A stretch of DNA of 64,000 bases from Occultella kanbiaonis (GTDB taxonomy: Bacteria > Actinomycetota > Actinomycetes > Actinomycetales > Beutenbergiaceae). Shown here in pieces: positions 26,564-34,599 of the stretch. Position numbers and translations under genes: made by a program. Location of the stretch: contig NZ_CP046175.1 in the NCBI RefSeq assembly GCF_009708215.1, positions 186,001-250,000 of the forward strand, in the 5' to 3' direction. Numbering within the stretch: the stretch's first letter is position 1; every line of letters begins with the position of its first letter. The notes beneath the pieces were generated by a model that was given only the letters and a program-made list of their open reading frames with translations, did not search any database and was not told the origin of the DNA.

Positions 26564-26590
26564 CCGGCCGGCGGCGTGGCCGCCGGCCGG
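26564..26590. terminator. Hairpin terminator between convergent genes
   Basis: A perfect 12-bp stem (CCGGCCGGCGGC, loop GTG, GCCGCCGGCCGG) begins 2 nt after the Gfo/Idh/MocA stop codon. Confidence 0.68.
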
Positions 26591-26674
26591 GCCGCCGAGC
26601 CGAGCTGCCCGGTAACGACGGGATCCACTGCCGATGCCAGCGGCTGCCCAGGGCCCGGTGTCACCCGAGGCGGC

Positions 26675-28069
26675 TCAGGTGTAGAACAACTGCGCGCTCG
26701 CGACGGTGTCGACGTCGCTGACGATCCGGACCCAGTGCGCCGAGAAACCGGTGGGGAAGGTGTGGGTCACGGCGGCCCCCGGTTCGACGGTGAGCGTCTC
26801 GTACGCACTGAACCGACCGTGCCCGTGGAAGTCGATCTCGATCGTGAACTGTGCGTCCTGCTCTCCCTGATTCTCCAGGTGCACGCACTTGTTCTCGAAC
26901 CCAGTCATCAGGTATGGGTCGGACGGGACCGCTGCTCTGACCTCGGCCATCCACCACGGCCCGCCCCAGCCCGAGGCCTTGCCGAAGCCCCACAGATCAT
27001 CGGTCTTTCCGAACCAGAGGCCGGACTGGGGCTCCGCCGTTGTCGGGCTGAGGCCCCGGCTCGGCGAGGCGTGATCGGCGCCGAGTACCAGCATGCCGCG
27101 CCAGGAGCAGAAGTCGCCGAGCACCCACAGATGCGTCGAGACCGGGCGAACACCCCAGATCCTTCCCCCGTAGGCCCAGGGCGACAGTTCGTAGAACATG
27201 CCGTGGTGATCCATCAGCAGCCGCTCGTGCTCGGTCTCCCGGATCCGTGGCCACTCGGTCTGCCACTTGTGGTCGAACGTATGTGAGGCCTTGGGCAGCC
27301 TGTACGTGGTCCAGGTGTCGTCGGACTCGGTGTAGACCTTCAGGATTGCCGAGGCCTGGTCCCATCCACTGGCGAAGATCGTGCCGCCGAACTCGTGTCG
27401 GCCACTGATCGCGGTGAAGGGCTTGCGCTCCAGGACCGTCCAACGTTCGCCGTCGAACTCGGCCAGGCGACCCTCGCTGCGGGTCCCGGCCCAGTCCTGC
27501 TCGTCGTACTCGTTGGAACACACGACCAAGCGTCCGAAGCCCGTGTAGCAGTCCTTGTAGTGGACGCGTGCACCGTTGCCGGTGCCGAGTTCGACGTTCA
27601 GGTCCGCGACCTGCTCGCATGCCAGGGTCCGCATGTTCAGCTCGAAGAGTTCACCCTCCATGCCCAGCACATAGACGAGATCATCTGGGTTCGTCAGGTG
27701 GCGCGTCGTGCCGCACACCCGGATCAGTTCGAGCTCCGGCACCGTGCGGATGTTGTGCTCGGCGTCGATCACATGCGGCCCGATGATCATCTGGTTCGAC
27801 GGGTAGTGCACGAAGCGGTTCGTGTAGGTGCCATCGACGCCGATGGTGTCCGGGACGACCTCCATCGAGAGGTCGGAACTGATCCTGCGCAGGCTGACAC
27901 CGCTACCGCTCTGCCGCTTGTGCGAGTTGTAGTTCTGCACGTACAACTCACCGGCCCAGGGCATCAGAGCACCGACTCCGATCTCACTGCGCGGGGGACC
28001 CAGGTCTCCGACCTGTGCCAGGTGAGGGAAGACCCCCGAGACGTTTGGCTGCGAGATTTGGCCGCTCAC
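26675..28069 (-). CDS. Cytoplasmic beta-propeller-like protein, putative glycan-active enzyme
   Basis: A 464-aa protein without signal peptide or membrane segment. Repeated sheet-like blocks ending in short polar turns (PWAGELYVQNYNSHKR, PDDLVYVLGMEGELFELN, FGGTIFASGWDQ, THLWVLGDFCSWRGMLVLGAD) suggest a seven-bladed propeller, with a C-terminal beta-sandwich (GFENKCVHLENQGEQDAQFT). The stretch TEWPRIRETEHERLLMDHHG followed by MFYEL is rich in His, Arg and Glu and is the best candidate active site. It faintly recalls propeller lyases and GH145-type enzymes, a low-confidence idea from memory. GAAGGAG lies upstream of the ATG. It is divergent from the toroid operon and shares its GGTGCT motif. 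Confidence 0.6.
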   Translation of the reverse strand: MSGQISQPNVSGVFPHLAQVGDLGPPRSEIGVGALMPWAGELYVQNYNSHKRQSGSGVSLRRISSDLSMEVVPDTIGVDGTYTNRFVHYPSNQMIIGPHVIDAEHNIRTVPELELIRVCGTTRHLTNPDDLVYVLGMEGELFELNMRTLACEQVADLNVELGTGNGARVHYKDCYTGFGRLVVCSNEYDEQDWAGTRSEGRLAEFDGERWTVLERKPFTAISGRHEFGGTIFASGWDQASAILKVYTESDDTWTTYRLPKASHTFDHKWQTEWPRIRETEHERLLMDHHGMFYELSPWAYGGRIWGVRPVSTHLWVLGDFCSWRGMLVLGADHASPSRGLSPTTAEPQSGLWFGKTDDLWGFGKASGWGGPWWMAEVRAAVPSDPYLMTGFENKCVHLENQGEQDAQFTIEIDFHGHGRFSAYETLTVEPGAAVTHTFPTGFSAHWVRIVSDVDTVASAQLFYT

Positions 28070-28164
28070 GCACTGCTCCTTCGGTGTGTCGTCGACGGCG
28101 GATTGTGCCGGGGTGAGGTAGCGGGCCGCTTGGCCCGGCCGCCCGGACCGTCGATCACGATGAA

Positions 28165-28178
28165 TCTATAGTAGCACC
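28165..28178 (-). promoter_or_regulatory. Shared motif GGTGCTNNTAYAG, copy 1 (minus strand)
   Basis: The minus strand reads GGTGCTACTATAG (28178-28166) and continues into TATAGA, a possible -10 for the propeller-like gene about 95 nt away. The same 13-mer pattern occurs at 28233-28245 and 39360-39372. Confidence 0.5.
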
Positions 28179-28215
28179 GCACCCGTGCGCGCTCCCGTGT
28201 CTGCCTAACTCTGAT

Positions 28216-28246
28216 GGTGCTATAGAAACATCGGTGCTGTTACAGT
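28216..28246 (+). promoter_or_regulatory. Shared motif GGTGCTNNTAYAG, copy 2, with an extra GGTGCTATAG
   Basis: GGTGCTGTTACAG at 28233-28245 runs into TACAGT (28241-28246), a good -10 for the toroid operon starting at 28292. A related GGTGCTATAG lies 17 bp before it at 28216-28225. The 222-bp divergent region therefore carries three GGTGCT elements. Confidence 0.5.
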
Positions 28247-28291
28247 GTCGTTTGGATCGATGTCTAGCCGATGAGGGTCAGGAGTTAGATC

Positions 28292-31200
28292 GTGTCGAAG
28301 GTGCGCATGAACATTGCCTCGGGTCGCGGTGTCGTGGAGACCGGAGCGCCCGGGCTGAGCCGCCGTCAGGTGCTCGCTGGCCTGCTCGGTGTCGGGGCGC
28401 TCCCCGTCATCGCGCTAGTCGCTCCAGATTCAGCCAGGGCGGACCCGCCCTGCCCGGTCGCCGAACTCGACGAGCCGCTCGCGGACACCGCGATGAGCGA
28501 CTTGAGCTACCAGAGCATCGTCCAGATCGCGGGCCCGAGCCACCGCGTGAACTTCCTCCGTGCGTCCTGGATCGGGTCGGGCGGCCAACCCGCTTCAGCG
28601 ATCGTCCGCGACATCGAGGTCCACGATGGCTCGCAGTGGGTCACGGTCTCCGGCCCCGGGTCCCGCCTCGACGAGCAGTGGCGCGTGGTCAGCGGTGACA
28701 GCAGCACGATCAGCGCCGGCGACTACACGCAGGCTGCGAACCTCTGGCTGGCCCTGGGCTCGGTGACCAAGCTGTCCGCATCCGCTGCCGAACTGACCGC
28801 CGAGATCCCCGGCGTGCTCGATCTCACGGTCCGTTGGGATGTCTCCGGCACCCAGCCGGAGGTGCAATGGAGTCTGCACGTTCAGTCCGCCGGCACCTAT
28901 GTGGTCGGCTATCACGCCACTCCTCGGCTCGAGTTCGAAGCTGTCGATGAGGTCCTGTGCGGTGCGCTCCAGCACGCCCGGTCGATCGGCTCTTCGACTG
29001 CCCTGTTCGCGTGGGAGCTTTTCGCGCCGATGGCACTCCTGCAGACCGAGGTCGACAACCGAACGCTCACCACCGGGGTCTACGTACCGGGCGACGTGAT
29101 GGCTTTCGAGCACGAGCGCTTCCTCGGCTGGGATGACCAGCCGTTCGCGATGAGTCTGCGGAACGCGATGGGGCAGATTCAAGCATCGGTCTACGCGCCG
29201 CCCGGTGGACTGCGGTCGGAGCTGGCAGCGGACGAGAGCGTCGGATACGTGTTCGGGGTCGTCGCCAGCCTGTCATCCCTCTACGAGGCCCAGGTCAGTA
29301 TCAGCCGGGACTCGTACGGGCTGACCCGGTACCGCCGCAACGTGTACGACACCTCGCTGACTGCGAGTGTGCACAACATGCTCGACCTGGTCGCGGTCGA
29401 GCCGGATGGCGACGACTCGGTCGACTTCGTCCCTTCGGTCTCCGGCTGGTGGAACCGCGCCAAGGGGTTCGCCAACATCGAGGCCGACCAGCAGACCAGG
29501 ACCGCGACGTCCAGTGTGCTGGCGAGCGCCGCGTTGGTGGCATGCGGGCCGCAGGACGCAGCCTGGCTCTGGGAGCACCGCGCCCGCCCTCAGGCCGAAT
29601 ACAACTTCTCCCGGCGCAGCATGGCCCACTCGCCGAAGCACGGCTTCGGCGCCGACGCCCCGCTGGGAGGGTATGCGTTCGACGCCTGCTCGACGGTGCC
29701 GATGTGGCAGATGACCCGGGGCGAGTCGGCAGGCTTCGGGCACATCGCCCGGTTGGCCACGGCGAAACGACGTTGGCCGAACTTCGTCGCCCCGCTGTCC
29801 GCGCATCTGCTCACGCAGGACCCCGGCTGGCTCGCGGAGGCGAAGGCCGTCGCGGACATCTACATCGAGGACCGGATCTTCACGCCGAGCACCACCAACC
29901 ACAGCGAGGTCGACTTCAGCGCCGAGACCGTCGAGCACTGGCTGGAGCTGGTCGTCCTTCACGACCTGACAGGCGAGCAGCGTTATCTCGACGCGGCGCA
30001 CGCCGAGGCCAAGCGGTACATGGGTGCCTTCGACGTCCGTCCGGTGCCCGAGGGCACTGTGCTCTCCCCGGTCGGCGCTCCGATCGACGACGCCTACTAC
30101 AAGTGGGTCACCAGCCCAGGCATCCCGAACTATCCGCGCGCCGTTCCGCCGACCGAGACGGTCGAGAAGTGGATGGTCTCGACGACCGGCCTGACCTACG
30201 AACAACTACGGACCTTCAAGACCGAGGGCGACGCCGGCGGCTTCACCCTGAACGCCGTCTGGGCTCCGTTCCTGCTCCGACTCGCGCACCTGGTCGGTGA
30301 CGACTTCATCCGGGACATGACCCACAACATGGTGATTGGGAGGTTCAGCAACTACCCGGGCTACTACAACCGGCAGTTCGTCTCGTGGCCGATGCACCCG
30401 GACTATCCGCTCGAGGGTCCCTCCGGCACTTCGGCCATCTACTACCACCACATCCCAGCGCAGATCGGCCTCGCGATCGACTACCTGATCAGCGAGCACC
30501 AGACCAGGTCCGACGGCGAGATCGTCTTTCCCTATGCGTGGGAGTCCACCTTCGCGTACTTCACGTTCCACACCTACGGGCACCAGCCGGGAACGTTCTA
30601 CGGCGATGACGGCGTCTGGCCGTACTTCCCCCAGGGGATCATCGCGGTGGACAACGCTCAGCTCAACTGGCTCACCGCCGTCGGCACTGGGCGGTTCTAT
30701 CTCAGCCTGACAAACGCGACCGGGACCGTGCAGACCGCGCACGTCGACTTCGACGCGGCCCTCACAGGCATCGAACCCGACCAGACCTATTCCGCGTCGC
30801 TGATCGTGAACGGCGCCAGCACGGCCGTCACGATCGCACAGGCCGCCGTCGACGTCACGGTGCCGGGTCACGGGATCGCCGCGCTCGTCATCGACGTCCC
30901 GGACGTGCCGAGCATGCCGTGGCAGCGCGGCGGCGCCACCGACTGGACCTCGGTGAGCTATCACCTCGACGACATCGATGGTGGTGGCACCACCCTCGAG
31001 GACAAGGTCTACGGCGTCACGATCCCACGCCCGGACCGCAGGGGTTACGACATCTACATCCAGTCGAGTATCCCGGACGCGACTCCGATGTCGCTGCGCT
31101 ACCGGGTCGACGACGGCGCCTGGGTCGATGCGCCCGCCAAGACCTACCCCCGTGAGTGGACGTTCGGCGTCGAGGACCTCCGCTCGAGTTTCAGCTATGT

Positions 31201-32299
31201 CGCGACGGTCGACGGTGTGGCTCGCGATGAGCGCACCCTCTACCTTCCAGGGTTCATCTCCGGCGGGCTGCCCCATGGGCAGACCGTCGGAGGCGAGCTG
31301 CGGACCGATCGCGGCTCCTCGACCCCCGGCGACGCCATCGACGTCACGGTGGTGCTTCGCAACGAGACCGATGTCGATCTCGACGGTGTCACGGCCTGGC
31401 TGGGGGTCCCGAGCGGGTGGACCAAGGTCGACCCGACGGTGCCGACGACGATTCCCGCGAACTCCTCGCTCGAGCTTCCCGCCGCGGTCACACCGGGCCC
31501 ATACTCCGGGGCGACCGGAGTCGACCGGTCGATCACCGGCCGGATCCGCTGGAGCGGCGGTAGCAAGCCGTTGGCGTCGCTCGTCGTCCAGCACCTCACA
31601 GCGATGAAACTCCTCGATGTCTCGGCCTCGCCCGCTGCCGTCACATCCCTCACCGACGACGTCACAATCAGGACCTCGATCCTGAACCGCGGCGCCGCGG
31701 CCGCGACCGGGACGGCGACGCTGACGTTGCCGACCGGCTGGACGGCGAACGAGACGGCCGTGACGTGGAGCGCCGACCCGAGGTCGTGGGTCGCCGTGAC
31801 CATGGTCGCAACTCCGACCGCCGCTCCCTTCGGTGACGCGACGCTCATGATCCAGCCGGGGGGCGGTCTTCCGAGCCGCTCGGTACAGGTCTCGGTCGGA
31901 ACCAGATACATCGTCGCGAACGGAGACACCGCCTACAGCGAGACCGGGACCTGGCTCGCCAGCAGCCTTGAGGGATATGACGGCATCAGATCCCGCTACT
32001 CCCCGGAGAGCCAGTACGGCGGCACCGCCACGTTCACGCCGACGATCGCTGACGCCGCCGACTACGAGGTCTCGGTCTGGTACCCGACCAACCCGGACAC
32101 CACCACGGACGCCCTGTACACGGTCACGACGCCGGACGGCAGCACCGACTTCCACGTCGACCAGACACAGGGAGCCGACGGCTGGCGCGTGCTCGGGACG
32201 TTCGCACTGCCGAGCGGAACCGATTCCTCGGTCACGCTCACTGCGATCACCGGGCTGGTCACACGCGTCAGTGCCGTGCGGTTCCAGCAAGCCTCATGA
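28292..32299 (+). CDS. Large Tat-exported toroid protein with NEW3-like and golvesin-like domains (1335 aa)
   Basis: GTG start with GGAG 7 nt upstream. A Tat signal (SRRQVLAGLLGVGALPVIAL) ends near residue 48. Residues about 55-335 are beta-rich (LFAPMALLQTEVDNRTLTTG), about 350-790 form helical toroid repeats with the striking core NMVIGRFSNYPGYYNRQF (near 680) and FYGDDGVWPYFPQG (near 768), then beta-sandwiches; about 1000-1190 resemble NEW3 domains; 1207-1335 is a golvesin/xanthan-lyase-type carbohydrate-binding domain (YSETGTWLASSLEGYDGIRSRY). The 1580-aa protein later in the window is a clear paralogue. It is probably an extracellular polysaccharide lyase or hydrolase of an unassigned family. 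It is first gene of an operon and its stop overlaps the next start (ATGA). Confidence 0.75.
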   Translation: MSKVRMNIASGRGVVETGAPGLSRRQVLAGLLGVGALPVIALVAPDSARADPPCPVAELDEPLADTAMSDLSYQSIVQIAGPSHRVNFLRASWIGSGGQPASAIVRDIEVHDGSQWVTVSGPGSRLDEQWRVVSGDSSTISAGDYTQAANLWLALGSVTKLSASAAELTAEIPGVLDLTVRWDVSGTQPEVQWSLHVQSAGTYVVGYHATPRLEFEAVDEVLCGALQHARSIGSSTALFAWELFAPMALLQTEVDNRTLTTGVYVPGDVMAFEHERFLGWDDQPFAMSLRNAMGQIQASVYAPPGGLRSELAADESVGYVFGVVASLSSLYEAQVSISRDSYGLTRYRRNVYDTSLTASVHNMLDLVAVEPDGDDSVDFVPSVSGWWNRAKGFANIEADQQTRTATSSVLASAALVACGPQDAAWLWEHRARPQAEYNFSRRSMAHSPKHGFGADAPLGGYAFDACSTVPMWQMTRGESAGFGHIARLATAKRRWPNFVAPLSAHLLTQDPGWLAEAKAVADIYIEDRIFTPSTTNHSEVDFSAETVEHWLELVVLHDLTGEQRYLDAAHAEAKRYMGAFDVRPVPEGTVLSPVGAPIDDAYYKWVTSPGIPNYPRAVPPTETVEKWMVSTTGLTYEQLRTFKTEGDAGGFTLNAVWAPFLLRLAHLVGDDFIRDMTHNMVIGRFSNYPGYYNRQFVSWPMHPDYPLEGPSGTSAIYYHHIPAQIGLAIDYLISEHQTRSDGEIVFPYAWESTFAYFTFHTYGHQPGTFYGDDGVWPYFPQGIIAVDNAQLNWLTAVGTGRFYLSLTNATGTVQTAHVDFDAALTGIEPDQTYSASLIVNGASTAVTIAQAAVDVTVPGHGIAALVIDVPDVPSMPWQRGGATDWTSVSYHLDDIDGGGTTLEDKVYGVTIPRPDRRGYDIYIQSSIPDATPMSLRYRVDDGAWVDAPAKTYPREWTFGVEDLRSSFSYVATVDGVARDERTLYLPGFISGGLPHGQTVGGELRTDRGSSTPGDAIDVTVVLRNETDVDLDGVTAWLGVPSGWTKVDPTVPTTIPANSSLELPAAVTPGPYSGATGVDRSITGRIRWSGGSKPLASLVVQHLTAMKLLDVSASPAAVTSLTDDVTIRTSILNRGAAAATGTATLTLPTGWTANETAVTWSADPRSWVAVTMVATPTAAPFGDATLMIQPGGGLPSRSVQVSVGTRYIVANGDTAYSETGTWLASSLEGYDGIRSRYSPESQYGGTATFTPTIADAADYEVSVWYPTNPDTTTDALYTVTTPDGSTDFHVDQTQGADGWRVLGTFALPSGTDSSVTLTAITGLVTRVSAVRFQQAS

Positions 32300-34599
32300 G
32301 ACAGCCACCTAGCCCGGTGGCGGACAAGGACGAGATGCACGCCAAGACAAGGATCCCGACGGAACGGGTGACCGCAGAGGTCGTGGTGGTCGGAGGCGGG
32401 CTGGCCGGTGTCTGCGCCGCGATCGCCGCCGCCCGGCTGGGGCGCTCGGTCGCGCTCGTCACCAACCGTCCGGTGCTGGGCGGCAACGCCTCCAGCGAGG
32501 TCCGGGTATGGGTGGTCGGCGGCACGTCGCACGGCCGCCAGCGCTATGCGCGTGAGACCGGGATCATGGGCGAGCTGTTCGTCGAGAATCAGTTCACGAA
32601 CCCCGAGGGCAATCCCTATTACTGGGACCTGGTCGTGCTTGGGGCGGTGCGAGCGGAGCCGAACATCTCCCTCTTCCTCAACACCGAGATCCATGACGTC
32701 GAGGCCAGCGGGCCAGTCGATGAGCGTCGCATCGAGGCGGTCACCGGCTGGATGACCGGCTCCGAGCGTCGGCTCCGGTTCCAGGCGGCGATGTTCCTGG
32801 ACTGCAGTGGCGACGGCCTGGTCGGCCACCTCGCCGGTGCCAGGTACCGCATCGGTCGCGAAGCGCGAGCCGAGTATGACGAGCCGTGGGCGCCCGAGGC
32901 CGCAGACGACCTGACGCTCGGCAGCACGATGTTGTTCTACTCGAAGGACGCCGGCCACCCGGTCCCGTTCGTGCCGCCGACCTTCAGTCGGGACATCTCG
33001 ACGACGTCGATACCAGAGCATCGCGTGATCAGCGTCGAGAAGGACGGCTGCTGGAACTGGTGGATCGAGTGGGGCGGTGAGGTCGACGCGGTCCGCGACA
33101 ACGAGCGGATCCGCGACGAGCTCTGGGCGGTGATCTATGGCGTCTGGGACTACATCAAGAACTCGGGTGAGTTCCCCGAGGCGGAGCCGCTGACCCTGGA
33201 GTGGGTGGGTTCGGTCCCCGGCAAACGGGAGTACCGCAGGTTCGTCGGCGACTACACGCTCACCCAGAAGGACATCCTCGGCCAGACGGAGTTCCTCGAC
33301 CGGATCGGCCACGGCGGCTGGTCGATCGACCTGCATCCTCCCGGCGGGGTCTACGCCGCGGAGCGTGGGAGCAAGAGCTGGCACCCCGACGGGAACTACC
33401 ACATCCCTTTGCGCTCGCTGTACTCGGTGAACGTCGAGAACCTCCTGTTCGCCGGCCGCAACATCAGTGCCAGCCATGTCGCGTTCGGCTCCACCCGGGT
33501 GATGGCGACCTGCGCCGTCATCGGCGAAGCGGCCGGCAGCGCCGCAGCACTCGCCATCGCCAAGAACGCGACACCGCGGGACGTGGCGCACGAACACATC
33601 GACGAGCTCCAACAGGTGATGTTGCGTCAGGATGCCTCGCTGCTCGGGGTCGCCAACACCGACCGGTCCGACCTGGCTCGAACAGCGCGGGTCACCTCCT
33701 CGAGCAGCCTCGGCCGGGTCGCCTCAACGGCGGATGGCGTCCCCTTCGTCCTCGAGGTGCCGGCGGGCCTCGTGGTCCCAGTCGATCCGGAGATCGCGGG
33801 AATCGGGCTGTTCCTGGAGGTCTCCCGGCCGACGTCGGTCACGGTCGACATCCACGAGACCGACCTCCCTCAGAACTATGTCCCCGGCCGCCTCGTGGCG
33901 ACGGTCGACGTACCCCTCGAGGCGGGGCGGCCGCGGTGGGTGCACCTGGACGTCAGCTGGCGGCCCCGCGCGCCCTGCAACGCGTTCGTCGTCGTGCGGG
34001 AGAACCCGAACGTCGCGCTGGCGACGACGACCGAGCAGTCCCCCGGGGTGCTCAGTTTTGCTCGTCGCGACATCCCCTACCGGGTGGATGGTGACCAGCC
34101 GCTGATCGAGTGGATGAAGCTGAGCGATCGGCGAGCATTCGCGGTTCAACTCGGCAGTGCCACCAGAGCCTTCGCGCCGGAGCGGGCCGTGGGCGGCTAC
34201 AGCCGACCCTACGGGGGCCCGCAGATGTGGGTGTCGGAGCCGATGCGCCCCGGGACGCCGGAGTGGTTGCAGCTCGCCTGGCCCGCAGCCGTGACGGTCG
34301 GTCGGATCGAGTTGGTGCTCGACGATGACGTGAACGAGGACCTGGTCAATCTGCACCACCACCGCACCCCGTTCCGGATCATGCCGACCCTGATCCGCGA
34401 CTACCAGCTGGAGGCATACGTGGACGGTGAGTGGCGAGTGCTGGAGCGCGTGCGCCAGAACCGACGTCGGCGGCACCTGCACGTGCTCGAGCAGCCCGTC
34501 ACGACGGACCGCATCCGTCTCGTGGTCGGCTCGACCAACGGTGCGGCGAACGCGCACGTGGTCTCGCTGCGCGCGTACGGCCCGGAGGCGGCGTCATGA
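32296..34599 (+). CDS. FAD-dependent oxidoreductase (FAD_oxidored, PF12831 type) with C-terminal sandwich domain
   Basis: A 767-aa protein. Residues 25-60 form the dinucleotide-binding fold (AEVVVVGGGLAGVCAAIAAARLG), followed by LVTNRPVLGGNASSEVRVWVVGG, the hallmark of this family, and MFLDCSGDGLVGHLAGARYRIG. LLFAGRNISASHVAFGSTRVMATCAVIGEAAGSAAA near residue 395 is the C-terminal FAD-contact region. Residues about 450-760 add beta-sandwich modules (SRPTSVTVDIHETDLPQNY). There is no signal peptide. It is translationally coupled on both sides (ATGA overlaps) between a secreted toroid protein and a GH42 enzyme, which implies oxidation of a sugar or uronate liberated by the same pathway. The substrate is unknown. 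Confidence 0.85.
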   Translation: MRQPPSPVADKDEMHAKTRIPTERVTAEVVVVGGGLAGVCAAIAAARLGRSVALVTNRPVLGGNASSEVRVWVVGGTSHGRQRYARETGIMGELFVENQFTNPEGNPYYWDLVVLGAVRAEPNISLFLNTEIHDVEASGPVDERRIEAVTGWMTGSERRLRFQAAMFLDCSGDGLVGHLAGARYRIGREARAEYDEPWAPEAADDLTLGSTMLFYSKDAGHPVPFVPPTFSRDISTTSIPEHRVISVEKDGCWNWWIEWGGEVDAVRDNERIRDELWAVIYGVWDYIKNSGEFPEAEPLTLEWVGSVPGKREYRRFVGDYTLTQKDILGQTEFLDRIGHGGWSIDLHPPGGVYAAERGSKSWHPDGNYHIPLRSLYSVNVENLLFAGRNISASHVAFGSTRVMATCAVIGEAAGSAAALAIAKNATPRDVAHEHIDELQQVMLRQDASLLGVANTDRSDLARTARVTSSSSLGRVASTADGVPFVLEVPAGLVVPVDPEIAGIGLFLEVSRPTSVTVDIHETDLPQNYVPGRLVATVDVPLEAGRPRWVHLDVSWRPRAPCNAFVVVRENPNVALATTTEQSPGVLSFARRDIPYRVDGDQPLIEWMKLSDRRAFAVQLGSATRAFAPERAVGGYSRPYGGPQMWVSEPMRPGTPEWLQLAWPAAVTVGRIELVLDDDVNEDLVNLHHHRTPFRIMPTLIRDYQLEAYVDGEWRVLERVRQNRRRRHLHVLEQPVTTDRIRLVVGSTNGAANAHVVSLRAYGPEAAS

